This document shows, piece after piece, positions 44,848 through 56,263 of a stretch of 64,000 nucleotides of DNA. Source of the stretch: Dactylis glomerata (taxonomy: Eukaryota > Streptophyta > Magnoliopsida > Poales > Poaceae). A model generated the notes under the pieces. The model searched no databases. It was not told the origin of the DNA and saw only the letters and a program-made list of their open reading frames with translations. The stretch spans positions 929,599 to 993,598 of the forward strand of contig QXEO01000211.1 of the NCBI GenBank assembly GCA_007115705.1. The letters run 5' to 3'. The position numbers and the translations under genes were made by a program. How positions within the stretch are numbered: position 1 is the first letter of the stretch; each line of letters begins with the position of its first letter.

Positions 44848-45612
44848 ATGGAAAACAAAGAGTTCTTTAGTCTTTTTCCTGATTTTAGATTTGAAGAGAA
44901 AATTGAAAATCCTTTGGAGCTTATTTCGCATAGCAATGTTATTAGTATGAATGCTTTGAATACCGTTAATGCTAATGCTATAGAAAAGTCTAAGCTTGGG
45001 GAAGCTAGTTTTGTTAAGCATGATATTTTTAGTTCCCCAGCTTTAGTGGAGAAAGTTTTCTATGATGATATGTTTGATGAATATGCTTTGCGACATAGTA
45101 GTTCTCTAGCTTGTGATGATGAGTATAATATTTTCAGTTCACCTACTATTGAGGATAAAATTAGGTATGATTACAATATGCCTCCTATTTATGATGATTA
45201 TGGTGATGAGAATAATTTTTCTGTTGAATCTGCTCCTATTACTATTGTTCCTGTGGTGAGTATTAATTCTTTTATGCATATGGCTCATGATAGAGATGCT
45301 TTATGTGATAGTTATATTGTTAGTTCTATTCATGATGCTACTGAAAGTTATTATGAGAGAGGGAAACATGGTTTGATGGATCTCAACAATATTAAGTTTC
45401 CCCTCTTTATGTTGCAAATCTTGAAGTGGCACTTGTTTTATCTATCCATGCTTGCTACTATGTGCCTCGTTGATTTATTTTCTTACAAGATTCCTATGCA
45501 TAGGAAGTGGTTTAGATTTAAATGTGTTTCATACATTCTTTTTGATACTCTTTATTTCTTCAAGTTCTTATATGGCGCCTTTGCCTCAAGCTCTTATATG
45601 GCGCCCACATGA
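44848..45612 (+). CDS. Conserved ORF of Athila-like element A, function unknown
   Basis: 254 codons, starts MENKEFFSLFPDF about 110 bp after the primer-binding site, in the gag position. The N-terminal half is acidic with repeated (N/E)IFSSPTI/DIFSSPAL and YDDYGDEN motifs. The C-terminal third has two hydrophobic stretches (FPLFMLQILKWHLFYLSMLA and FRFKCVSYILFDTLYFFKF) that could span a membrane. No gag, zinc-knuckle or enzyme motif is visible. It is open here and split by an insertion in element B, and the two copies are clearly homologous, so the ORF was present in the family ancestor. A remnant of an env-like or gag-adjacent ORF is possible; I do not assign a function. Confidence 0.65.
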   Translation: MENKEFFSLFPDFRFEEKIENPLELISHSNVISMNALNTVNANAIEKSKLGEASFVKHDIFSSPALVEKVFYDDMFDEYALRHSSSLACDDEYNIFSSPTIEDKIRYDYNMPPIYDDYGDENNFSVESAPITIVPVVSINSFMHMAHDRDALCDSYIVSSIHDATESYYERGKHGLMDLNNIKFPLFMLQILKWHLFYLSMLATMCLVDLFSYKIPMHRKWFRFKCVSYILFDTLYFFKFLYGAFASSSYMAPT

Positions 45613-48551
45613 GCATCTTCGCAAATTTTCTGCGCCTAGCTCAAAGGCGTTAAAGAAAAGCACTCTTGGGAGATAACCCATTGTTTTCTTTCCAGTACTT
45701 TTTATTTTATTTGAGTCTTGGAAGTCATTACTACTGTAATGACCGCTCCTTATCCTTTTTATTTTATTGTTGTGCCAAGAGAAGCCTCTAATTTGAGTGA
45801 GGTAAGATTTGGGGATGTTGCTGTCCTGAAACTGTTTTCGGTGCTGCACCGTAAAAATTCGTATAAATTCTCTGTATATCTTTTGGACCTGAGATTTTTT
45901 GTGCATATGCCCCAGGTTATATCCAAACTTTTGTTAGTTGAACACTTTTTGATTTGAGCAACAGAAAGCCCCTCAAAAATTCGACCTTTGTCAGCTGTTC
46001 AGTTTTGACAGATTTCTGCCAATATTTGTGTTTGCCACTTTATCGCTTTCTTTTGAGTTCTTTTTATCATGGAACTTTTGGGGAAGTTGCTACAGTAGTA
46101 TTTGCTATATATGTGGTGGTTTTGATTTGAAACCTGAAGCAAAAATAGGTTGATTCATTATTATGCTTACACTAATGTTGCTAATAGAATTGTGTTTAGT
46201 TTTGTATGAAGGAAGTTTTCAAGTGTAGGGATTGGAGAATGATGAGATGAGTTGAAGAATGGACAAAAGCTCAAGCTTGGGGATGCCCATGCATCACCCC
46301 AAGAAATATCCAAGAAGTACAAGCGTCAAAGCTTGGGGATGCCCCCGAGGCACCCCTTCTTCATCGGCAAAAATTAGGTCACCTTTCAAGACACTATATT
46401 TTTATTGCTTCATGCACTATGTGTTTTTCTTGGAGTGTCAGTTCTTTTAGTTTTCATTATTAGTTTTTCTTTGTTTGCTGCAATAAATGGTTAGATCACA
46501 TCATGTTTCCTTTGGAGGAGATGAACTCGCTTTTCATTTGCCAAGAACACTCTAGTTTTCACTCTTATCGTTCAACGAGTGTTCTTCTTTTTCTGTTACT
46601 GCTTTTGGTTTTCGTTTTCGCCTTGATTTGCATTCAGACCTTGTCATATCTTTTCATCAAGGTGTATTTTTGCCTCTGATCTTTATTGGTTTTCATCAAA
46701 AGAGGTGTCTTAAAAAATTTCAAATGGTGTTGGAAAAGAGAAAAAGCTTTGTGCAAAATAGTGGTACAAGAAGGAGCTTGTGTAGACTGCGGCTTAGGCT
46801 TTTTCATGTCATGCTTGATGTCTTTTTGATAGTATGCTTAGTGGTTTTGCTGTATCATGACTTGTCTCAAATAACTGAGATTGCTTAATGAGCCTTTGAA
46901 AAAATCATGCGTTGTTTTAATTATTTGGAAGCATTATTTTGGTTTTCTCCTTGATGCTTTATTTGGGTTGACTTGGCGCATGCTCACACATGTTTTGACT
47001 CTTACAAAGTCGCCAATAGCCTATATGATCATTTAGTTTTTGACTTTTGATGCCATCTTATGCTTCTTTTAATGTCGCTTTGTCGCTTTGCATGATTATG
47101 GCCATTATTGCTCTCTTAGTTGGTCGCTCCCAGTCTTTTGCTAGCCCTCACCTTGTACTGAGTATGAGCTCTACTCGTGCATCCAACTCCTAAAAGCCAA
47201 AGTTTTCCATTGTGTCCACCATACATACCTACTAGCAATTTGCTATTCCAAGTAAATTTGACTTGCTTTTATTTTCTCTTCAAATTAAACTCTTACCAGT
47301 GTTATGCGAAATTCGGTTAGTAAAGCTCTCACGAACCGGAAGGCACACTTTACTTTTTTCTGTTCTTAAAAATTTGACATTGTGGTCTCTTATGTTGAGT
47401 TGTTATGCTTGCAAGTTGTAAGTTGGATTCTAGCCCAGCCATGCTGTCATGGGGCAAGCTTTCAACATTGCACTTCTTTTTGAGTTGATATCGTGATCTT
47501 TTGTTTATGGATGCCCGCGGTGTGAAATGAATTGGGAATCTTGTAGGGATCATGGAGTTTGTATATGTGTTAGGGAAACGCCGGGCCACCAATCTAAGCC
47601 ATGCATAATTCATGGTGGAAATTTGCAGCATACCCATGGTGAACATTCGACGACGCATCTCACAATAAAAAGCTAAACAATATAGCAAATAAAAGAGATG
47701 TCGAGGTGTTCATTGTCTGCTTGTCCTGTCATTTTGGTGTGGGCTTGTTCCATGTCATCGGGCACGGAGGTACCCCATTGGCGGTTTTCAATGATATGCA
47801 TATACTTACAATGACAAGAGCCTTGCTTGGGACTCTAAGTAAAGTAGCATGAGGTTTGGGTACTCGTATTCATGGGGCACGAGGTTTTCAACTTATGATT
47901 TGTCAAGCATATGCATCATAATTGTTCTCGCATTAACTTTAACCATTCAAGATGCTTATGATGGGTGCAATGAGAGCTCAAAGCCGGTAAGTACCATAAT
48001 TTTTGAAGGTTATAAAACTTGCAATCACTGCTTCCCTCTGCGAAGGGCCTTTCCTTTACTTTTATGTTGAGTCACCACCTTCTATCTTTATGCACCACTA
48101 AGAGAGCATAGTTGTCATTCTTAGTGTAATATGCATTGTCCCAAAGTTCATTGATTGATTCATGATCATGGTTTCACTTGTTCTTAAATTATTTGTATCT
48201 AGTCGCCCTCTTAAACTTGAAGGTGTCCTATGCATTTATGTTTTGCTCTCTTTGAAGGACAAGCTGAAAACCATTTGTATGTTTTTCCTTATGATTTGAA
48301 CACACGTTTGACTTTCATTGTTTCATTTTCATGATCTTTTGTTTGTGTTCATTTTCATGTTTACAACATGCTTGCTAAGTTCTTATTGTCAAGATTATAT
48401 CTTTCATGCCCATGTTTTAAGTTCTTATGATCCCAGCTCACAATGCTTACATATATGATCAAGATTGTGTAGGTGCATGTCACCTCAAAAATTATTCTTT
48501 TGTTATCACTTACCTACTCGAGGACGAGCAGGAGTTAAGCTTGGGGATGCT
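45613..48551 (+). other. Non-coding 3' internal region of element A with repeated AAGCTTGGGGATGC motif
   Basis: No pol genes. It begins with the block TTTTCTGCGCCTAGCTCAAA shared with C and E. AAGCTTGGGGATGCC lies at 46273 and 46329, and the same motif is in the polypurine side at 48537. An antisense ORF at 47350-47688 is shared with element E (61439-61675). 45613-47300 is AT-rich with no other feature. Confidence 0.75.
48526..48551 (+). other. Polypurine-tract region of element A
   Basis: GAGCAGGAGTTAAGCTTGGG followed by GATGCT directly abuts the 3' LTR start at 48552. The same block abuts the LTRs of B, C, D and E. Confidence 0.7.
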
Positions 48552-50088
48552 TGATACGTCTCAAACGTATCTATAATTTTTGATGCTCCATGCTTGTTTT
48601 TACACCATTTGCCTATTGTTTCGTTACACTTAGTGGCACTTTTATACATTTTCCAGAACTAACCTATTAACGAGTTGCCACAGTGCCAGTTCCCTGTTTT
48701 CTGCTGTTTTTGTGTTTCAGAGTGATACACAGGAAATATTCTCGGAATTGGACGAAACCACATCTTGAAGTCTTATTTTACCCGGAAGCTTCCAGAGATC
48801 CGAAGAGGAGTAGGAGCTGGGCCACAGGGGCCCCACACACACAGGTGGCGCGGCCAGGCCCCTGGCCGCGCCAGCCATGTGTGAGGAGGCCCTGGCCCTC
48901 CTCTGACATCGCCCCTTCGCCTATAAGAAGCCTCGGGACGAAAAACCCTAGAGGATTTGGCAATTTTCCAAAAACAGTTCCGCAGCTCCGCCGCCATCGC
49001 CGACGAATTTCGGGGGACAGAAGTCTCTGTTCCGGCACCCTGCCGGGACGGGGAAGTGCCCCCGGAGCCATCTCCATCGGTCTCCATCGCCGTCTCCGCC
49101 GTCTCCATCGACCTCACCGCCATCTCCATCAACCTTGCTGTCTCCTATGATGAGGAGGGAGTAGTTCATCCCCGGGGCTGAGGGCTCTACCGGTAGCTAT
49201 GTGGTTCACCTCTCTCTCCCATGATGTGATCTTTATGTGATCGTGAGCTTTGTATCATGTTGAACAAGTACATGTTATTATTCAGATATTTTGTGTACTC
49301 TAGCAATGTTATTAAAGTAATCTATTCCTCCTGCTATGGTGTAACGGTGATAGTGCGTGCATCATGGTGGTACTTGGTTTAGGCTATGATTGTGATCTCT
49401 TGTGGATTATGAGAATAATTATTGCTATGATAGTTTGAGTGATCTATTCCTCCTTTCATGGTGTAATGTTGACAGTGTGTGCACCATGTTAGTACTTGGT
49501 TTAAGTTGCAATGATTTCTATCTTGAATTGTGATCTGATTTGGATATCTCTATGAGTGGTGTTTGTCAAGTACTTGATGAACTTTAAGGGGTGCTTCTGT
49601 AGCCACTACACAATGATTAGTGTTATTCAATAGGAGAGTAATTCAGAGTGCCTTAGCAAAGAGAAGTTATTTGTTCAGTCATGTTATATTGTTGGGAGTG
49701 TGTCCACTAGTGAAAGTATGATCCCTAGGCCTTGTTTCCAAGCATTGCACACCGTTTACTTGCTATTTTGTTACTTGTTTGCTCGCAGCGATATTTATTT
49801 CATACCACAGTTACTACTTATAATCATCACTACCGCTTGTATTTCACTATCTCTTCGCCGAACTAGTGCACCTATACATCTGACAAGTGTATTGGGTGTG
49901 TTGGGGACACAAGAGACTTTCTGTATCGTAATTGCAGGGTTGCTTGAGAGGGATAGCTTTGACCTCTAACCTCCCTGAGTTCGATAAACCTTGGGTGATC
50001 CACTTAAGGGAAACTTGCTGCTGTTCTACAAACCTCTGCACTTGGAGGCCCAACAAGTGTCTACAAGAATAGAAGTGCGTAGACATCA
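48552..50088 (+). repeat. 3' LTR of element A
   Basis: Starts TGATACGTCTCAAACG and ends GACATCA; followed by CTCTC (TSD) and then the second part of the element C LTR. Confidence 0.93.
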
Positions 50089-50093
50089 CTCTC

Positions 50094-51028
50094 TGTTGTT
50101 AGTAGCTATCTTGGCCGAGTAGTTGCTAGTGACTCCAAGAGGGGGTATTTATGCTTGATAGTGGGTTCATGCCTCTATTTAATCTGGGGGAGTGACAGAA
50201 ACCTCTAAGGTTGTAGATGTGCTGTTGCTACTAGGGGGAAAACAACATTCATATGCTCAAGGGCATATGCTTTGTTTACATTACACACTTTGCTTAATGC
50301 AGTTATCTGTTGTTCGCAACTTAATACTTGTGCAGTTCTCAGATTGATTCGCCACAAGTGGATTATTAGTCATAGATGCAGTTGGATGGCGGTCTATGTA
50401 TCTTGTTGTAATGCCCAGAGTAAATCTCATAGTGATCCTCTCGACATATGCACGTTGTCTTTATTCTATCAATTTCCCAACTGTAATTTGTTTACCCAGC
50501 ATGTTTTATTTTATCTTATGGAGAGACACCACTAGTGAACTGTGGACCCCGGTCCTATTTACTTTATATTGCTATCACCTGTTTACTTTACTCGCACTGT
50601 CTACTTTACTCGCATATTACTATTGCTTTCCACTCGATACACTCATACCCTTTGTTTCAAGCAAACCGGTGAGATTGACAACCTCATCGTAAGTTGGGAA
50701 CAAAGTATTTGGTTGTCTTGTGTGCAGGTTCCACGTTGCTACTGGTTGAAGACACGCTAACAAGTTATCGTTAACGGCACCCTTGTTGGAGTATCACACA
50801 ACTAGTGGGCATCACCTTCAGTCATATTGTCTTCCTCCTACTAGATTGATAACCTTGGTTTCATAACTGAGGGAAAACTTGCTGCTATATTCATCAAACC
50901 TTCTCTTGGGGTTTCCAACTGGCCGGTCATTTACTACATATTCCCACATCAACTTGGCATAGAAGATTTCTATCGCCGTTGCTGTGTATTAAAGAAGATG
51001 CTTTCACACCATCATCACCGCGCCATCA
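50094..51028 (+). repeat. 5' LTR of element C, second part
   Basis: Resumes TGTTGTTAGTAGCTATC, exactly as in the uninterrupted right LTR at 55351 onward, and ends CGCCATCA at 51028. Confidence 0.9.
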
Positions 51029-51038
51029 ACAAGTTTTC

Positions 51039-51055
51039 TGGCGCCATTGCTGGGG
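51039..51055 (+). other. Primer-binding site of element C
   Basis: TGGCGCCATTGCTGGGG, two transitions away from the tRNA-Asp-type site seen in A and B, 10 bp after the LTR end. Confidence 0.75.
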
Positions 51056-51214
51056 AGGAAGAAGACTTCTGCAAGGGGAGTTTCACATGCACACCCTTTA
51101 CTTTGTTTTAAGTTTTGCTTTACTTTATTTTTACTTGCATCGTTTTATCAAAAACACAAAAAAATTAGAATCCTTTGTAGTTGTTTTTACTTGCTTGCTT
51201 TTAGTCTTGTTAGA

Positions 51215-51934
51215 ATGAGTAATCCTGAAGTTGAAGTTCGTACTTTTAAGCAACAAGGGAGAGATTGCTTGAAAGATGCATGGTACCATATTAGCAATTC
51301 TCATCATAGGTGTACAAAGAAGCATTCTACCATGATCCTCCTTAGAAATTTTTATGTTGGTATAACTAGTTGGTCTAGGTACGTTCTTGACACTCTCACA
51401 GGAGGTAATTTTCTGGGTACTCCCGCTCTTGAAGCATGCACTTTAATTGAAAGTTTAGTGGGGGTACCACCTATTCATGTTGTTAAAACCGAGGTCACTT
51501 TGGAGGAAGTTCTAGAAAAGCTTAGCTCTATAGAAAAAAGTTTGCTAAATATCCTTGATAATGCTAGCCGTGTTAATGAATTGATAGAAAGTATCGGTAA
51601 GAGAATCACCGTTTTGGAGGCTAGCACTACTCTTGATAGTCAAAACCTTAGGATTTGGAAACTTGAGGATTCCATGGAAACTTTAATTTCAATTTTCTCT
51701 TCTCTTAAGTTTAAGAAAGAGAAAACTTTTGGTGGAAAAAAGCAAAAATTTATGTATGTTCCCAAGGTGTCTGTGCCTAAACCGCAGCATGTTTTTAAGA
51801 TTGGTAAGACTTTTAGTTCAACTAAGAGTGACTTGCAGGTTGAATCATCTTCGGGAACCTCTAAAGTGCCTAGTGTTGTAAGTGGTGATCTTGAGGAAAC
51901 AGTTGATCTTAATGCTTCTTTCGAAAATACTTGA
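51215..51934 (+). CDS. Gag-like ORF of Athila-like element C
   Basis: 239 codons from ATG 51215 (MSNPEVEVRTFKQQG); the frame is open upstream, but this Met follows the leader and fits the family. The first half has the Athila gag signature DAWYHIS, STMILLRNFYVGI and ALEACTLIESLVG. The middle is a leucine-rich helix (LEKLSSIEKSLLNIL, ITVLEAS). The end VDLNASFENT parallels the end of the element E fragment (IDLNASSDIT). It is much shorter than a full Athila gag and lacks a zinc knuckle, so it is a truncated capsid-like protein of a non-autonomous element. Confidence 0.75.
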   Translation: MSNPEVEVRTFKQQGRDCLKDAWYHISNSHHRCTKKHSTMILLRNFYVGITSWSRYVLDTLTGGNFLGTPALEACTLIESLVGVPPIHVVKTEVTLEEVLEKLSSIEKSLLNILDNASRVNELIESIGKRITVLEASTTLDSQNLRIWKLEDSMETLISIFSSLKFKKEKTFGGKKQKFMYVPKVSVPKPQHVFKIGKTFSSTKSDLQVESSSGTSKVPSVVSGDLEETVDLNASFENT

Positions 51935-54574
51935 TTCGCATTTTCTGCGCCTAGCTCAAAGGCGTTAAAGAAAAGCACTCTTGGGAGATAACCCAATGTT
52001 TTTACATTCTGTTATTTTTCTTTTATTTGAGTCTTGGAAGTTATTACTACTGTAATGAACTCTCCTTATCCTTTTTATTTCGTTTTTGTGCCAAGAGAAG
52101 CCTCTAATTTGAGTGAGGTAAGATTTGGGGATGTTGCTGTCCTGAAATAGTTTTTGGTGCTGCACCGTAAAAATTCGTGAAAATCCTCTGTATATCTTTT
52201 GGACCTGAGATTTCTTGTGCATATGCCCTAGGTTATATCCAAACTTTCATTAGTTGAACACTTTTTGATTTGAGCAACATAAAAAACTCTAAAAATTCGA
52301 CCTTTGTCAGCTGTTCTATTTTGACCGATTTTTGTCAATATTTGTGTTTGCCGCTTTATCGCTTTCTTTTTTAGTTCTTTTGATCACAGAACTTTTGGGG
52401 AAGTTGCTACAGTAGTATATGCTTTATATGTGGTGGTTTTGAGTTGAAACCTGAAGCAAAAGGGGTTGATTCAATGTTATGCTTACACTAATGTTGCTAA
52501 TAGATTTGTGTTTAGTTTTGTATGAAGGAAGTTTTCAAGTGTAGGGATTGGAGAATGATGAGATGAGTTGAAGAATGGACAAAAGATCAAGCTTGGGGAT
52601 GCCCACGCACCCCAATAAATATCCAAGAGGTACAAGCATCAAAGCTTGGGGATGCCCCCGAGGCACCCCTTCTTCATCAACAAAAATTAGGTCACCTTTC
52701 AAAACACTATATCTTTATTGCTTCATGCATTATACGTTTTTCTTGGAGCGTCAGTTGTTTTAGTTTTCAGTTTTGTTTAGTTTTGTTTGCTGCAATAAAT
52801 GGTTGGACCCCAACAAATTCCTTTTGGGGAAGTTGCCTTGCTTTTCATTTGCCAAGAACACTCCGTTTTTCACTCTTACCATTTTAACGAGTGTTCTTCT
52901 TTTTCTAGAACTACGTTTAGCTTTCGATTTTCGCCTTAATTTGTGTTCAGATCTTGTTATATATTTTCATCAAGGTGTGTTTTGACCTCTGGTCCATGTT
53001 GGTTTTCATCAAAAGAGTTGTTTATAAAAAGTTTGAATGGTGTTGGAAAAGAGAAAAAGCTTTATGCAAAAAAGTGGTACAAGAAGGAGCTTATGTAGAC
53101 TGCGGCCTAGGCTTTTGCATGTCGTGCTTGATGTCTTTTTGATAGTATGCTTAGTGGTTTCACTGTAGCATGACTTGTCTCAAATGACTAAGATTGCTTA
53201 ATGAGCCTTTGAAAAAATCATGCGTTGTTTTAATTATTTGGAAGCATTATTTTGGTTTTCTCCTTTGATGTTTTATTTAGGTTGACTTGGCCCATGCTCA
53301 CACATGTTAGACTCATACAAAGTCGCCATAGCCTCTATGATCATTTAGTTTTTGACTTTTGATGCCATCTTATGCTTCTTTTAATGTTGCTTTGTCGCTA
53401 TGCATGATTATGGCCGTTATTGCTCTCTTAGTTGGTCGCTCCTAGTCTTTTGCTAGCCCTCATTTTGTACTGAGTATGAGCTCTACTCGTGCATCCAACT
53501 CCTAAAAACCAAGTTGTTCCATTGTGTCCACTATAAATTCCTATGCATGGTATTTGTAAGCCATTCCAAGTAAATTTTCATGTGCTACCTTTCAAAACTT
53601 TCAACTACTTCTCGTTTTGTGCCACTGTTTTTAGCTCATGGGGACGTAGTGGTTGGAATTGCTATCTTCCATATTAAATTAAGTACCCCTCGACTAGGCA
53701 GCTTCATCTACTTGTCATTAATTTTGCATGAGAGCTGGTCAGACCATTGCAATCTAATTTTAAATGAGAAAAAAAGGCACTCCTCCATGGTATGTGAATG
53801 TTGGTGGGCACCCGATGGAATCGGTTAGCCATGGTTTGAGAAAGGAAAAAAGGTGGGGAGGAGTGCCAAAGCTTTATAAAACAGCACCAATGTGCCAAAT
53901 TTTCAAAGAACTTGGAACCGCTCTCACTTGTTTATTATGGAAGATAGTAAGACCCCATTGCCAGTCGTTGACATGAAACAACCACCTCTCAAAATCCAAT
54001 TTTTGTCTCTGTTTTACAAATGAAAAGCTCTAGCACATGTTTCATCACTGCTTCCCTCCGCGAAAGGCCTTTCTTTTACTTTTATGTTGAGTCACCACCT
54101 TCTATCTTTATGCACCGTCTAAGAGAGCATAGTTGTCATTCTGAGTATAATGTGCATTGTCCCAAAGTTTTCATTGATTGATTCATATTGTTGGTTTCAC
54201 TTGTTCTTAAATTACTTGTATCTAGTCGCCCTCTTAAACTTGAAGGTGTCCTATGCATTTATGTTTTGCTACTCCATGAGGGAAAATCTGAAAACCATTT
54301 GTATGTTTTTCCTTATGATTTGAACACACGTTTGACTTTCATTGTTTCATTTTCATGATCTTTTGTTTGTGTTCATTTTCATGTTATAACATGGTTGCTA
54401 AGTTTCTTCTATCAAGATTATATCTTTCATGCCCATGTTTTAAGTTCTTTTGATCCCAGCACACAACGCTTACATAGTTGATCAAGATTGTTTAAGTGCA
54501 TGTCGCCTCAAAAATTATTTCTTTTGTTATCACTTACCTACTCGAGGATGAGTAGGAGTTAAGCTTGGGGATGC
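51935..54574 (+). other. Non-coding 3' internal region of element C
   Basis: Homologous to 45623-48551 of element A. AAGCTTGGGGATGCCC near 52591 and 52642 and again beside the LTR (54561). Short ORFs here are not recognised. Includes the block (53450-53700) used to identify the host fragment at 16967-17291. Confidence 0.75.
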
Positions 54575-56263
54575 TGATACGTCTCCAACGTATCTATAAT
54601 TTTTGATGCTCCATGCTTGTTTTTACACCATTTTCTTAGTGTTTCGTTGCACTTCGTGGCATTTTTATGCATTTTCCGGAACTAACCTATTAACGAGATG
54701 CCACAGTGCCAGTTCCCTATTTTTTGCTGTTTTTGTGTTTCAGAAAAGTTACACATGAAATATTCTCAGAATTGGACGAAACAAAAGCCAGACATCCAGA
54801 TATTTACCGAAGCTTCCAGAGAGCCAAAGAGGAGATGGAGAGGAGCCACTGGTGGGCCACACCACCAGGGGGCGTGGCCTAGGGCTGGCCCACGCCCCCC
54901 CTGTGGTGAGCCCCACTAGGACCACTTCTGATGACGTCCCTTCGCCTATAAAGACCCCCCGACGGGAAAAACCTAAATACCCGATCACTTTTCTAGAACA
55001 CATCGCGATCCGCCGCCACCATCGACCTGAAGATCGGGAGGGTCCCGAAGCTCTTCCCGGCACCCTGCCGGAGAGGGGAATTGCCACCAGAGGTCTTCTT
55101 CATTGCCATGCTTGCCTCCGGTGCAATGAGTGAGTAGTCTACCTTGGACTATGGGTCCATAGCAGTAGCTAAATGGTTGTCTTCTCCACCATGTGCTTCA
55201 TGTTTAGATCTCGTGAGCTGCCTTACATGATCGAGATCACCGTTATGTAATTCTATATGTTGTGTTTGTTGGGATCCGATGAATATTGGTGTTATGATTG
55301 AGTTGATGTGCTGAATATTATCTCTATGTTATTTATGATCTTGCATGCTCTCTGTTGTTAGTAGCTATCTTGGCCGAGTAGTTGCTAGTGACTCCAAGAG
55401 GGGGTATTTATGCTCGATAGTGGGTTCATGCCTCTATTTAATCTGGGGGAGTGACAGAAACCTCTAAGGTTGTAGATGTGCTGTTGCTACTAGGGGGAAA
55501 ACAACATTCATATGCTCAAGGGCATATGCTTTTTTCACATTACACACTTTGCTTAATGCAGTTATCTATTGTTTGCAACTTAATACTTGTGCAGTTCTCA
55601 GATTGATTCGCCACAAGTGGATTATTAGTCATAGATGCAGTTGGATGGCAGTCTATGTATCTTGTTGTAATGCCCAGAGTAAATCTCATAGTGATCCTCT
55701 CGACATATGCACGTTGTCTTTATTCTATCAATTTCCCAACTGTAATTTGTTTACCCAGCATGTTTTATTTTATCTTATGGAGAGACACCACTAGTGAACT
55801 GTGGACCCCGGTCCTATTTACTTTACTCGCACTGTTTACTTTACTTGTATATTACTATTGCTTTCCACTCGATACACTCATACCCTTTGTTTCAAGCAAA
55901 CCAGTGAGATTGACAACCTCATCGTAAGTTGGGAAGAAAGTATTTGGTTGTGTTGTGTGTAGGTTCCACATTGCTACTGGTTGAAGATGCGCTAACAAGT
56001 TATCGTTAACGGTGCCCTTGTTGGAGTGTCACACAGCTAGTGGGCATCACCTTCAGTCGTATTGTCTTCCTCCTACTAGATTGATAACCTTGGTTTCATA
56101 ACTGAGGGAAAACTTGCTGCTATATTCATCAAACCTTCTCTTGGGGTTTCCAACTGGTCGGTCATTTACTACATATTCCCACGTCAACTTGGCACAGAAG
56201 ATTTCTGTCGCTGTTGCCGTGTATTAAAGAAGAAGCTTTCACACCATCATCACCGCGCCATCA
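54575..56263 (+). repeat. 3' LTR of element C
   Basis: Starts TGATACGTCTCCAACG, TATA (CTATAAAGA) at 54946, ends CGCCATCA; 1689 bp and uninterrupted, followed by TSD ATAAC. Confidence 0.9.

Larger units (their letters stand above)
43172..50088 (+). mobile_element. Athila-like non-autonomous LTR retrotransposon A (6.9 kb, complete)
   Basis: LTRs 43172-44707 (1536 bp) and 48552-50088 (1537 bp), TSD CTCTC at 43167-43171 and 50089-50093. The 5' LTR starts TAATACG where the 3' LTR has TGATACG, so the terminal TG has mutated. I count about 17 substitutions plus one 1-bp indel between LTRs (about 1.1%). Primer-binding site at 44718, polypurine side at 48526-48551. The only sizeable sense ORF is 44848-45612; there is no protease, RT or integrase. 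Confidence 0.95.
42385..56263 (+). mobile_element. Athila-like non-autonomous LTR retrotransposon C, split by element A
   Basis: TSD ATAAC at 42380-42384 and 56264-56268. Left LTR 42385-43171 plus 50094-51028; right LTR 54575-56263. Primer-binding site at 51039 (TGGCGCCATTGCTGGGG, tRNA-Asp type with two changes). The internal region has a gag-like ORF (51215-51934) and about 2.6 kb of non-coding sequence, no pol. LTR divergence is uneven: roughly 7% in the first 400 bp and about 3% in the last 900 bp by eye. Confidence 0.92.
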
